Assembly (NCBI GenBank): GCA_021234155.1
Contig: JAJEKV010000087.1
Coordinates: 2,371,146 to 2,435,145 of the forward strand
Reading direction: 5' to 3'
Source: Isoetes taiwanensis
Taxonomy: Eukaryota; Streptophyta; Lycopodiopsida; Isoetales; Isoetaceae
Length of the DNA stretch: 64,000 nucleotides
Both the position numbers and the translations under genes were made by a program. Shown piece by piece: positions 12,041-23,700 of the stretch. The notes under the pieces are model-generated. The model worked only from the letters and a program-made list of their open reading frames with translations, ran no database searches and was not told the DNA's origin. How positions within the stretch are numbered: the stretch's first letter is position 1; each line of letters opens with the position of its first letter.

Positions 12041-12078
12041 TGGAATCATTAAATTTTCATTTTAATGAAATTGTGCTT

Positions 12079-13155
12079 TGGATGGTTTTTCGTGCTACAA
12101 TCAAATTTCAATCAAAGAAGTGGATCAACTTAAGACTACCTTCACCACCCCGCGGGACACTTTTTGCCTACAAGGTGGTTCCTTTGGGTTATCAAACTCT
12201 CCATCAACGTTTCAACGATCATGCTCTCGGTTTTTCAGATTATATGAAGGAGAAACCCTTCCTCCGTGATATTTCAAGACGACTTTTCCACCTACAGGCC
12301 CATGGATGACCACCGGATAAATTAGAACTTGTTTTTCGTGAAATGTGATGAATCCGTATTAGTCTAAATCCCCGAAGTGCACCTTCGCCACCTCGGGTGT
12401 TCTCAGAGGGCATGTGGTCAAAGAAAGGTGTATCACCACGGATCCCGCTAAAATCGGGCTATGTTTAAAGCTCAAGCACCATCTAATATCAAAGAGACAC
12501 GATCTTTCCTGGGCAAGGTAAATTACTATTCCACCTTCATTCCTGGACTTGCAGCCATTGCTGATCCCATTCATAAACTCACGAGTGACGAATCCACTTG
12601 GGCTTGGAATTCCCGTGGATGCCGCTTCCATGATTGAAGATCTTGCTTACTCGTGCCCCCGTGGTTGTTCCTCCTCAATGGGACAAGCCTTTTCACGTTC
12701 ATGTTGATGTCTCCGCATTTGCTATTGGAGCTGTTCTTTCTCAAGCCTATGATGCGCACACAGGCAAACCAAACCGTTATGCTAGCAGAAAACTCAACCC
12801 TGCTGAGCGCGAACTATTCTCGCCATCGAGAGGGAGGCCTTGGGCTTAATTTTTTGTGTCCAACGCTTCGGGCCATTATCTTTGGGGCCAAATTAAGTTC
12901 TTCGCTGACCATCGACACTTCTATATTTGATCAATAAGTCCACGCCCACCGCGTAACTGCTCATTGGGTCCTTCTTCTACAAGAATTCGCCCTTTGAAAT
13001 TGTTCATAAGGTCGGCAAATCTCATGTTGTACCGTGACATCTCTCACGATCCACACGTGATGATCCCTCCACGCGTTTCAGATGCTTTCCCCGACGCCAC
13101 CGCTTTTGGTCACGCCATGCCCCATTGGTTTCATAACTTCCGCCAGTAGCTTCAC
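12079..13155 (+). pseudogene. Gypsy-1 RT and RNase H, middle piece
   Basis: The sequence continues the RT that stopped at 236. It aligns with 52452-53535 of Gypsy-2 and begins at the GGTTTTTCG..TACAATCA segment. Recognisable parts are the TTFTTP.GTF.YKVV-type palm region (about 12135), the SNIKETRSFLGKVNYYSTF-type connection (about 12480), the PPQWDKPFxVHVDVSAFAIG RNase H start (about 12670) and RYASRKLNPAE (about 12775). The end reads into the spacer before integrase and is cut by a CACTA-like insert at 13156. Frameshifts are frequent. The catalytic Asp-Asp loop is blurred by indels near 12240-12300. Confidence 0.9.
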
Positions 13156-13171
13156 CACAACAAGAGAATGG

Positions 13172-13412
13172 ACATTTAGCGACGCGGCTTTGCGACGCTC
13201 AGGCGACGCGGACGCCGCGAAATAACGCGGACCATGCGACGCCATCGCGACACACGCCGCGATGCGACGTGGTGGTGCGACGTCGACACCGCGGACGGCG
13301 ATCCGCCACGCCAGTGCACCACGCCGCATCGCTGGGCGCCACTTTTTGTGCGACGCGGACGCCGCTACGGACGGACGCCGCTACGGACGCCTCGCTGGAC
13401 GCCTAGTGTACT
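13172..13412. repeat. GCGACGCGGACGCC subterminal array, left
   Basis: About 240 bp of overlapping GCGACG, GACGCCGC and GGACGCC words, strongly GC-rich, lies inside the left end of the CACTA-like element. Such subterminal motif arrays are transposase binding regions in CACTA elements. Confidence 0.8.
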
Positions 13413-13419
13413 TTGTTCT

Positions 13420-14300
13420 TTTGGAGAACAAGGGTGGTCTTCGCCACGAAAGTTGGTCCCTGTGGTGATGTCGATATTCTCGAGTCCATTGGAAGAGCCA
13501 AATCATGGTTTTGGAGAGGGGAAATTGCTCGCCCATCGCTGTGGCCTTCGTGAAGAGAACTTTTGTGGCAACATGTGAGCTCGGAAGACTCGAGATATTT
13601 CATCGTGCACCAACACCGCATATCCTAGTGAAATGTTTTTTCATGTCCGCGACCGCACGTTGCACCGCTTGTCAAAATTCCACCTTTTTTTTTCGATGCG
13701 TAATTTTTAGTTATGCTGCTTTTTGCATTCATGCTTCATAAATTCGTAATTAATGCATGGTATGGAATTAAATTCTGATTTTTTTTGTCGCTTGGTTTCC
13801 TATGTCATCCCCAAAGATACAGGCAAATTTTTAGAATTTCCTGATAAAGTTTCGGATCAAATAGGTAGCATTGGAACCATTCTAGGCGTACCGTTGTTGT
13901 GGCAAGAGGCAAGACATTCATAAATTGTAATTAATGCATAGTAAGGAATTAAATTTGATTTTTTGTCAGCAGGCTTTTAAGTCATCGCCAACGCCGCTTA
14001 TAACAAAATATCGTTACGGGACATCGCCGTGATGCGACGAATCAGATATACGATTTTTGAAATCGATATACGATTTCAAAATCAGATATACGATTTCAAA
14101 ATTACGCCGCGACGTCGACGCACAGATGCGATGTCAGGTGTTTTTACAAACCTCCGGACCGCCTTTTCCCGACCATTCCTAGGCTTCCTTCTATCGACTA
14201 TTTTGGGCGATCTTCTACGGCCACGCACCTTGAACGACTTGCAAGCACTCTTTTTAAGGTTAGTAGATCATGCTTTTGGATTGAATGGTTTTGATTGAAT
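13420..14300. other. Interior of CACTA-like element, no gene identified
   Basis: There are weak frames only. A CATAAATTCGTAATTAATGCAT(G/A)GTA phrase occurs twice (about 13735 and 13918), and AAATCAGATATACGATTT occurs as a short tandem near 14040-14100. Confidence 0.4.
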
Positions 14301-14309
14301 GATTTAGTG

Positions 14310-14705
14310 TAGATTTCAAATTTTTTTTTTTCTATCTCTTTCCTTCTTTTTGTTCTTCTTGTTTCTCGTGATTCTTCTTCTTTTCCTTCTTTTCCTCATT
14401 TCTTTCTTCGATTCTTCCCTTTATTTCACTCTTCCATTCTTCCATTCTTCCATTCTTCTATCTTCTTCCATTTCATTCTCTTATTTCTTCCATTCTTCTC
14501 TTTCTTCCCCTAATTTCTTTTTTCTCCTTTTTTCTCTTCTTTCTCCCACCTTCTCTTCTTCTTTGATTCATTCATTTTTTCTTCTTTGTTTTACTATTTC
14601 TTCATCTTTTTTTTTTTTTTTTTTTTGTTTCTTCTTCGATCTTTTTTTTTTTTGTTTTGTTCTTATTCTTCTAACTCTTTTGTTGCTTTCTATTTCGATT
14701 TGGAC
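14310..14705. repeat. Pyrimidine-only TTCTTC tract
   Basis: About 390 bp is almost pure C/T on the plus strand, with T runs of up to 18. It is a homopyrimidine/homopurine tract; the long open frame across it is low complexity and is not called as a gene. Confidence 0.85.
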
Positions 14706-14799
14706 CCTCGTGATCTTGTTACACACGCCCTTCTTTTTGGTAAGTTGATCGCTTTTGCATTTTATTTTTATAATTTTAAGGTGTTAAAAAAAAAAATTG

Positions 14800-15120
14800 A
14801 TGGAGGGCTTGTTCATGGGGGCACGGGCCTGGCTCCACCTAGAGTGGGGAGGACCATGTACCCGGGTTCAAGTCCACTTCACCACGATCATATATTTTTC
14901 CTAGGTTAAGGAGTGGCTTGTTCAAAGGGCACCACCGGGCCCACCTAGAGTGGAGAGGGCCACGCATGTTCAAGTCCAAGTCCACCACTTGTTATTTTTA
15001 GGTTTAAAATAAAATTGTAGTGGCTTGTTCAAGGGCACTGTGAGGCTCCACTCACGAAAGTGGAGACGCACTGTGTGTTCGGGTCCAAGTCCACTTTTCT
15101 TGTAATTTTAGGTAGAGGTG
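14800..15120 (+). repeat. Three tandem tRNA-like units of about 105 bp
   Basis: Three units start with TGG..GGCTTGTTCA at about 14800, 14912 and 15019. Each carries a CCACCTAGAGTGGAGA-like stretch and a box-B-like GGGTTCAAGTCC (clearest at 14864-14875), then CACTT. This looks like a tRNA-derived SINE head amplified in tandem. The box A match is poor, so no functional tRNA is proposed. Confidence 0.45.
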
Positions 15121-15129
15121 GCCAAATCT

Positions 15130-15810
15130 AGCTTATAACCCTAAAGCTTATGTTAGCCAACTCTAGCTTTTAATCCCCACTAATCCGCATTTGGAAGGGG
15201 CTCATTTCGATGATGGGGAAGTCGCTCGAAAAGAAGGTACATGACCTAGTCATAGTCTTATTTTTATTCTTTTGTTTTGTGTTAATCTATCGATTTATAG
15301 AAAAGGCAAAGAGTGATTGCAAAATTGAAGTCTAATGCCAAAAAAATTGGGAGGCGATTGGTCAAAGGTCCCTAAACCACTTAACTGGCCCATAAGGAAG
15401 ATATCAAGGTATTTGTTATTTGTTGCCATTCGCTCAATTCAAATAAGACATTTAACTTGTCATGTTGTATTCTCTTTGCAATCGATCACTTTCGAACGCA
15501 AAGGATTCCAAGAAAAAACATTCGCCTCACCTGACCGCTAAGGCAACTTCAAGCAAACGAATTCCGGCCTCACTTGGTTCCGGTACCAAATAGATTCGTA
15601 AGTGCTATAAACTCTTAGTTCACGTTAACTTTCAATGTCATTGTCTAATATTGGTCGATTGTTATAGAATTGGCTATACGGGTTTTCCTAACGTGGAACA
15701 CGTAAAGATAGCCACTACTCGCCTCTTTGTATATGATATTGTAACTAACTATTAAAATTCTTTTCCTTTTTTTTATTTTTTTAAATTTTTTTAAATTTTT
15801 TTTTTTTTTT
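15130..15810. other. No gene identified
   Basis: A plus-strand stretch around 15300-15400 (KRQRVIAKLKSNAKKIGRRL) looks coding-like and could be a captured exon. I cannot name it. Confidence 0.25.
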
Positions 15811-15814
15811 TTCA

Positions 15815-16048
15815 CCACGCCGCAAGACGCGACGCACGCCAAGACGCGACGCCACGCCGCGACGCCGACGCCCGAAGTCACGCCTCGAAGTCACGCCTCG
15901 CTGACGCCCGAAGCGACGCCGCCGACGCCAAGATATGCGACGACGCCAGATGCGACGCGGTTCCGCAACGACGCCTCGGAGACGCTCGGCGGCGACGCCG
16001 ACGCCGCGATAGACGCTGCTCGTGACGCCGCTATAGACGCCGCTTAAA
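15815..16048. repeat. GACGCC subterminal array, right
   Basis: A dense array of GACGCCGC, GCGACGCC and CTCGAAGTCACGC words mirrors the left array in inverted orientation, just inside the right end of the CACTA-like element. Confidence 0.8.
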
Positions 16049-16066
16049 TGACCCTTTTTTGTTGTG

Positions 16067-16707
16067 ATCGGTGTTTTTCCTCCAAGATCCCACGCCTTCC
16101 GTAAAAGCTTCAATCACGACGCCGGGCTTCCTCCGCGGAGGTTCGTGGACTATACCATGGTTGCGGGCCATCCGCATAAACGCTGTAAGGATATGGTCCT
16201 TCGACGCTGTGGTTCTTCCTCATGAAGTGCCCGATATTGTTCCACAAGCTCATGAAGGGCTTGGTGGTGGTCATTTTCACGGTGACACCACGGCATCTAA
16301 AAATCATTCTCGCAGCTATTTCTCGCCCACGCTCTTCAAGGATGCCCACGCCACGCCCAAGACGCGGTGATGTTCCGCTGGCCGCAGGGTAGGCACACGC
16401 CCGTGACGCCTCCCCGCTGACGCCGGCTGTTACACCACTTCCCTTCAAAGAAATGGAGAATGGACTTTGTGGGGCCCATCGACTTCCCCCGCTACGACAC
16501 ACGCGTTCGCTTACATTCGGGTCATCACCGACACGCTTACCAAATGGGCCGAGGCTTGTGCCCTTCCGCATAACATGTACAAGCAGCGGTACCAAGTCCT
16601 CTATAGCACATCATCACGCTGCTTTGGTTGTCCCACGGAATTGTGATTGACAAAATGAACGCCTCGACACCGACCACCATCAAAGAGTCGACGGATTATC
16701 TCACGAT
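16067..16707 (+). pseudogene. Gypsy-1 integrase, N-terminal piece
   Basis: The sequence aligns with 53540-54175 of Gypsy-2. The zinc-binding region is readable: the VLPHEVPDIV segment, then AHEGLGGGHFHGDTT (about 16250). The start of the catalytic core follows (MDFVGPIDFP, about 16460, and W(A/T)EACALP near 16550). The piece is broken by frameshifts and ends at 16707, where a second large insert begins. Confidence 0.9.
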
Positions 16708-16730
16708 GGGTAAAAGAAAGTTAGGTGTCT

Positions 16731-16748
16731 TACATTTGGCCAAATGTA
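16731..16748. repeat. Perfect 18-bp palindrome near left end of insert
   Basis: TACATTTGGCCAAATGTA reads identically on both strands. An imperfect counterpart (ACATTATACATAATGT) lies about 60 bp inside the right end. Both are candidate subterminal binding sites. Confidence 0.7.
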
Positions 16749-17406
16749 GAGTAAGAGATGTATCACATTTCAAATACATAACCGCTTTTTTTCAAGATGT
16801 ACATAATAGCTATATTATGGAATCTTTTTTTTGGAACTACTTGCCACGCCAATTAAAACGCAATCATGAAGTAGATTTCAATTCCCCACCGCAGAACCAC
16901 TCCAAGAAACGCTTTGAACGTTAGGAGAATTTCCCACTTTCTCGCTAAAACTTTGCCACCCCAGATTTCCTCCTTCTTGCCGTAATTCCTCCAAATTTAA
17001 CCCTAAACCACGCAAGAACCATGATGAACAACGGAAGGAATGTAAATGGCGCAAGAAGATTGCAATATCGGGAATGTGACAAAGAAAATGAAGCGTTAAG
17101 ATTGATGAAATTTGTAAATTTATATATGATCGTTCAAGATTTACGCCCCCGGTAAAGGAGAGCTTTAGCAAAGGAAAAAACCGCTCGATGAAAGGCTGCA
17201 CTTCTTTTTTTTGAACCCGCCATTGGAAATCCAAAAATAAGCAATTCTCAAGGATACTATGCTAAAAAAATATCCGCGGAAGGTCCGCAGAAGTGAAACA
17301 AGCAAATAGCAATGATAAATTAGCAGCCAAGCATTCCCTCGCTATCAATGATTGTTGGTGAGAATGGAAAACTCGTGCAAAAAGGAGTAGCCTCCGAATT
17401 CTTCAA

Positions 17407-20060
17407 GTGCAAGCAAGAAACCTCACAAAAGCCGCAATTAGAAGAAAGCGGATGTCATTATCAAAGCTAATATGTGGGCACCGGGCAGAAGGCAACCCAG
17501 CATGCATATGCTTCCGGAATCAACCAAACAGCTTGGTAAATGAGTTTTGGTTAACCCACACAAAAACTTCTCCAAAGTACGTGGATGTCGTGAAGAAAAG
17601 GACACTTCCAATCCAGCTTTTGGACATGCCCCTGTGTCAGTTTTAAGTCTTTTAATCTCGCTTTTTTGTAAGCTTGATAGAAGCTAGCTTCGCGGCATCC
17701 CGGATAAGTTTAGTAATCCTATTTGCATTCCATGTAAGGGATGTATCTGATATACATTGAAGTACATCCAACTACAATAATTATATTTTTACACTTGAGG
17801 TACCGAATGAGCTATGTTTAACAGAAAAGTACTTGGATGTACTTCCACCTTACATCCAATGTGGCATAAGGCGTAAAATGTGTTGAAAGTCGTCGTGGTT
17901 ATTATAGTCTTGCTTTTTGTAGTTCCCAAGTACATTATAGTACATTTTAAGCTTTCCGATCTCAAGATAGTTTTTTTAAAGATAGGGTGATACATAAAAG
18001 TATTTAAATGTACTTCCTTCCATAAGAAAAGTATGAAATACATACATCCGTAATACGTTGATACCGCCTCGCGGACCTGGTTACATATTGAGTTTTTTAT
18101 GTACATCCGAACTCTTTGGAGTACATTATTTATACATTTATACATATCATGTATGTGGTATGTATGATGTTGTGGTATAGTAGTTGAATGTATATCAAAT
18201 CATGATCCGAAAGTGCCATAGAACTAATGCAATGTCCGCAACATCTTTGAATTCGTAAGTAGTTCTAATTTATATCTTACTTATACATGCCGCTTTTTTT
18301 CCTTGCAGAGTGAATTGTATGAGATGTTCAAAGATGAACATCCCGAAGTGAAGATTAGCATCGAAAAGTTCGAAAGCTGCTTAAGCTTCACGTGTGAGAA
18401 GGTTGAAAGAGAGGAACACATGTCGCCGCGTGAAGCATGAACAAACCGATCTATACAGAAAGCTTTTAGCCCCGAGGAGCAAATTTCATGCCAACCGTAC
18501 ATGTTCTTGTGGTGTTTGTGCAAAGCAGATGAGAACAATGGCGCCCCGCTAAGCTCCTTCTAAAACATTTCAAAATGTTGGTGCTATGTGGAGAGCTACT
18601 TGGCCGCGGACAAGGAAGGCTAAGAGTGGCATAGTTTGATCAGTGGTCAAGGGAGAGTGCCGTAACCGGTGGTAATCGAAAAATATTCAAATCTGTCCTA
18701 AGGAGAAAGAGTCGCAGAATGAGAACATTGAATGGCAAGTTTACAAGCACGCGGAACTAACCTTCCAAAGCGGGCACTTCAAGGAGGTTGAAGCTTGTTA
18801 CCGAAAGCGGGACTCCGTGTACATTGCTTGACAAGATGTTTCAAAGACCTTACAAAGTTCACTATTCACAACTTTTCAAAGAAGTTGGCAGAGCAAACAA
18901 TTCAGAAATCGCAAAAATTTGAGGGATGATTCTGCTTTTGTCAAGAATGGACTTTGCAGAGAACTACACTTTGCAGCCATTCAGTGGAGGTTCAAACCGA
19001 AGAGCATTGGAACAATGACCGATAACTATTCTCGTGCATATAACCATGATGAAAGTCAATGGCGAAAGCTGAAAAAACTGCTCATTTGTATGTTTCCGAT
19101 GTTATGAAGCATGATGCTTTCTTTGTTCAGCCGCACTGACTCAAGAAGCACCATATTTGATGATGCAAAAGGTTTTGGCCACATCAAATACCATGTCATG
19201 TGGTCCGATGGGTGTGCCGCTTTAAGTGTTCTCGAGCCTTTTATTTGAATGTGGCCCAATATTATAACATGTATAAAATTAGGATGCAAGTGGAATTATT
19301 TTGGCTCGTGCCATGGAAAAGGAGAACATGATGGGCAGGTCGCTTTGGAGAAAAGGTTCCCAGCAGACGAAAGCAAAGGAAAGAGAATGGTGTTCCGATT
19401 TTGGTGCTAACTCGCTTGCACTTTGTCGAGACAAAAGAAGTGCAAAATGGACAGAGTCATATGGGAGGTGATGGCGTAAAGACATTAACAGGACCCTCGC
19501 TCAGATTGTGAGACATTGCCCGGTACTCTAGCTATACATTGTGTGTCCGCTATTAATCCAATTTGACCCAACACTTGTCATGTATAGATCCCCCGCCATG
19601 TTTTTGCAATGGTTGCTTGAATTTCAGATGGGGAGAATGTGAGAATCTCGAGCATTGTGGTGCATGGAAGTCGCACAACCGGAGCCTAGTTCGCCCAGTC
19701 GATTTAACAAGAAGAGCTAGTTGGTTTTTATGCACCGATGAGCAAGAACTATCCGATGTACTCCAAATTGGAGACATATTTGCATCTTTTGCTGCCCTGT
19801 GGAATCATGAAAATGTTCCATACTTCGGCCCCTCCTATGCGTGAAGGAGATGCATATTCTTCGTGAAGATGTGATTGACGACTATGGAAATAGAATGCTT
19901 GCGGGTGATGTGGTTATAGCTGGTCATTACTATCAACCGCTACAAGGCACAAAGCACAAGTACAAGTTGTCGGATGACAAAATAGTATTGGTACCAATTT
20001 GAATCAGAATTGGAGCAAAGTTCACGATGCGCAGGTCAAGCATAAGTTGAGGGGGGGCAC
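17407..20060 (+). pseudogene. Transposase-like gene, DFAENY / SDG / HGKG family
   Basis: A plus-strand gene is read through several frames and possibly introns. In order: SLVNEFWLTHTKTSPKYVDV (about 17530); a domain with MFKDEHPEVKISIEKF (about 18320); MDFAENYTLQPFSGG (about 18950); MKHDAFF-like residues (about 19105); KYHVMWSDGCAA (about 19190); and WNYFGSCHGKGEHDG (about 19290). Downstream are a Cys cluster CFCNGCLNFRWGECEN (about 19600) and DVVIAGHYYQP (about 19905). The order Asp in DFAENY, SDG, then HGKGxxDG is that of a widespread eukaryotic repeat-encoded protein family whose formal name I do not recall. These acidic residues may be catalytic. Its place inside the 8.9-kb insert makes it the likely transposase of that element. 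Confidence 0.55.
17730..18180. repeat. Cluster of TACATT / GTACAT words
   Basis: AAGTACATCCAA, GTACTTGGATGTAC, TTACATCCAATG and related words recur more than ten times, in both orientations, in a region that separates two coding blocks of the transposase-like gene. A similar cluster lies at 23690-24060. Possibly intronic. Confidence 0.5.
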
Positions 20061-20211
20061 GCAAAAGATATATGATCACACGAGAGGTGCATGACATGCT
20101 TATATCAAGCTTACCGAGATTGTTGAGTGCACATGACTAAGTTTCGCAGTTTTTTTGTTATTTACAAAGGAACTTTCATATTTGCCATCATCTTCGTAAA
20201 GTACAAAATGT

Positions 20212-20580
20212 TTTATGTTGAGAAAACTAGTCGATTGTCGTAAGTTTTTTTTGTTATTTACTTATTTTTACTGAAGTGCATTTTGATACTTCATTTCAAG
20301 ATCACGTAATATCTTCTCGTGACCAAGCAAAATGTATATCGAAAAGTACAAAATGTTTATCAATTGTTGCATGAAGAAGTTAAACTAGTCTGTCAGGTTA
20401 TGTTGAGAAAACTAGTCGATTGTCGCAAGTTTTTTCTTATTTACTTATTTTTAATCAAGTGCATTTTGATACTTAAATTTCAAGATCACACAATATCTTT
20501 CGCTTCCAAGCACAATGTATATCAAAATCGAAAGTACAAAATGTTCATCAATTGTTGCATGAAGAAGTTAAACTAGTCTC
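20212..20580 (+). repeat. 185-bp tandem duplication
   Basis: Two diverged copies start with TTATGTTGAGAAAACTAGTC at 20213 and 20398. Both end with CATCAATTGTTGCATGAAGA-type sequence (TTTATCAATT in the first copy) followed by AGTTAAACTAGTCT. Confidence 0.9.
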
Positions 20581-20799
20581 AGGAACTTGTTCTGTTATAA
20601 TGGATATCAATAGCTTTTCTTTTGATTCATGAAACAAAGCGTAAAGTGGAACATGTATGGAGACAAAAACTCTTGTATTACATATCACAAGATATACAAC
20701 CCGGTCATATCGATATGATGCCAATATATACAAGTCTGTTGTTCATGTTTTATATTAACATTAATTTACATTCAAAATCTGGTCACAAACCGATGTGAA

Positions 20800-23700
20800 G
20801 CCAAGACATACTATTCTCATTGTTTCAATATGTTACTTTCTTTTGCAGCTTTGTCCATAGCCCCGACATGCCATCTCTCGCCCCTGTAGCCCCCTCCGAA
20901 AAGCATTTGCCTCCAAACAAACAAGTTGTTAGTACATCGGATGGATTGCGTGAAAGGATTCTCGCTTCACATACCGCTGCAGTGTCCGGTGCTATCAACA
21001 AACCCTCTAGCCATGGTTTCGTATGTCAAGAGACCCGTGGTCTTCAACATCACTTTCCCGCCATGAAGGTGGGCATATGCAATTTTCGTTGGGATTGAAG
21101 AGCATCTTGTACTCTGAGTCGCCTACTATTAGTGTGTTGTCATTATTCCCTGCCCCGATACTTCTCGTGATATAAACTCAATTGGCTTCAGATACAAAGG
21201 TTTGTCTTCACTTGTCGCAATCCGGAAAGGCAGCTCCAAACAAGTGGTTTCCATCAAAGGTGAACCTTAAGTCCCTTATCTCAAGGCCATTGTGAAGATT
21301 TTATCCACTACTCTTGATAGGTTCCATGGAGCTATTGATGACCATATTCCTACTTCAAAGTGTTCAAATACAAATTCCGTGAATTGCCTAGGTGGGGCCT
21401 TAAAACAACACTTTCTTGCCTATTATGTCATAATTTCCAACTAGTCGATCATCCGATACCAAAGTCCTATGTATTTGTTTTGCCAAAACATTATTGATAT
21501 CAAACACTATCAACTTTTCGCAAGACATAACCGATATGAAAGAACATGCAATTTATCAATAAAGTATGGTGGAGTTGAATAAAAAGAGATTTTATTCAAA
21601 TTCAATGAAAAAATGTGTATTTTATAATCAAATAGTGTTTAGCATTGACAATAGGGAGAGGCTGTTTCTCAGCCACATTTATTAGTACCAGGTGGTCTAA
21701 TAGTTTCGGGTGCGATGTGAATGTGGTCTAACTCCTGAAGTAGTGCTCGGGTGAGAACATCACGACGATCAGATGCATACTTTGGCAAGAACCAGCCGGT
21801 AATCCAGAAATGTGACAACAATACTTACATAATAAGTATTAAAACCATTTGTTTGCAAGACAAAAGAAGTGAGACACTCACATTGGTAGTTTTACCACAC
21901 ACATTGTGTCTACAAACCGTGATATAAGCCGCAACATAGAGGCCACATGAATCCCCATCTTTTCGGCTGTGGACACTTATGAATCTTCACAACCGGTGAA
22001 GGATTTTGTCCATGCTTCAAAAAAGTGGGACACTCGACACAAACCAAGGCTATAGTGAGGATATGGAGCCCAAGAAAAGACCAGATCTATTTTGTAGCAA
22101 ATGAATGAAAGAAGCCGCTAACATGGTATCCAATCTACTCAATATTAATAAAAGGAGATGTGAAATACAAAATACCTCTTAAGTGCAAGCATGTCAACGC
22201 CAATGTCCCTCGCAGAATTGAAGATCCAATGTTGATGGTGTTCTTACTCTTAGTAAGTGCCATGTTGAAGATGGCCAAAGTGTGATGTTCAAGAAACCCT
22301 ACATAGCATTGGAATCATGATCCATCTCAAGACTTCAGCCAATTTATCCCCAGAAGAGCTACCTTTACAATATCTCTTCCACGCCGGAGGTCGCCATAGA
22401 TTTATCTTTTTTCGCTTGCCTTGGCCCATGCCGCAAATTCCATGAAGTCGTCCTGGGAAGAACCAGACGCCGGCCTTCTTATCATCCCGAACACAGAGAG
22501 CCGCAGTACCTATAACAAGTTGAAAAGGATAAAATTACTAACTTGACTTACACATACAAATGAACAAGTTCAAAGTCCAAGACTGCATACATATCCACAT
22601 GCCGGTTTGAAAAATTTTCCCACATCCATGTCCAAAGACATCTTGTTCAAATAAATAACACTCCATTTCGTGCAAAGATCCCGGGAAAATCCTTTTTTGC
22701 CTTCTTGAGCTTCATCATTCGTTCAAGAAGGCATCAGATGGCCTCGTATTCGAATCGCAGCCCGGGTTCAATGACCAAGACATTTACACAAATCATCTAC
22801 ATTCGCCTACTACTATCCATATTATTTTAAAGTTTTTAACTTGGATACTAGATGTAAAAAAAAATGTAAGAAATGTAGATCAAGTTACCTCAGAGATCAT
22901 CTTCCGCTTCCTCACTGACATCGCTTTCTGAGTCAAGATCCATTTCCTTCCCTACTTTTTGGTTTCCTCACCGATTCTTATTAGGTCCGTAATCCTCGCC
23001 TTCAACCTCTCCCCGATTTCATTGTCATTGTCGAAATTCAGCTGGCCCTTTGCTATGTCAGAAGCAATATTTGACACAAACTTAAAAGTATCCCGCTTTT
23101 ACATCTTGATGCTCGGAAGATTCCTCTTCATTAGGACCTCAGTAAACATAGGATGTCATGGATTTTCTGCTGTATTAATCTGAAATAAAATGCTTTCTTA
23201 CCCGCTTTCTACCGCTTCAATTGTCTTCTTTCGTGGCTTTTAGGCGTGGAGTTCTTCTTTGAGTCACATTTTCTGCCGCCGCCTTTACTTTTGAAGATGT
23301 GGCCTTAGCTCGCCCTCAATCTCGAGTTCCTCGCCATAACTGAATGTCACCATGCACTGGTGCCGCCTCCTCAACCTCAGACACCGCAGAATAGTGATTT
23401 TGCTTTTTCCTTCAATCACCGCTTTCCCTGGCTACATCTTGCACCTCAATTTTCTTTTGGAACCTCCAAAACTGCGGAAAACCGAACCAAGAATAAGAAA
23501 TTGCTTCCTCCTCGACACAATGCAAATTGAATTTGAAAACAAGCCACTGACCAGTGGTGTAATTTCTCGCCAAGAGTTTTTTTGGCACTTTGAAGCTCAA
23601 AATAAATCACATAACAAATGATATCGGGCCTCAAACTAATCGGGCCTCTAATCGTTCTCATACATATCAATAGTCAGACATATTACTATAACTGATCTAC

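Larger units (their letters stand above)
237..12078. mobile_element. 11.8-kb DNA transposon inserted in Gypsy-1 RT
   Basis: The ends are inverted repeats: AAGCACAATTTCATTA at 237 matches the reverse complement of the sequence ending at 12078, with imperfect similarity for about 15 more bases. The flanking gypsy sequence reads CATGGA on the left and TGGATGG on the right, against CATGGATGG in Gypsy-2. This gives a 4-bp target duplication, TGGA. Inside are a minus-strand DUF7869-type gene (2793-5645), a plus-strand gene with an NGNHS motif (8815-10690) and several tandem repeats. The superfamily is not known to me. It may itself be composite. Confidence 0.75.
13156..16066. mobile_element. CACTA-like non-autonomous element
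   Basis: The left end reads CACAACAAGAGAATG. The right end, reverse complemented, reads CACAACAAAAAAGGG followed by TCATTTAAGCGGCG, against GACATTTAGCGACGCG on the left. This is the CACTACAAGA-type terminus with one base changed. A second terminus at 35759 reads CACTACAAGAGAATG exactly, supporting the reading. It sits in Gypsy-1 where Gypsy-2 has TTCTCACTGGTGC, and an ACT target duplication, as expected for CACTA elements, is plausible but blurred. Both ends carry dense GCGACG arrays. No transposase is visible, so it is likely non-autonomous and about 2.9 kb. Confidence 0.75.

Noticed and set aside
14350-14748. Membrane-protein-like Phe/Leu/Ser frame
   Set aside because: The pyrimidine tract encodes F, L and S by composition; no start context or homologue.
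22400-22500. Ulp1-type protease gene within the 8.9-kb insert
   Set aside because: A few residues looked suggestive, but no His-Asp-Cys arrangement could be followed.
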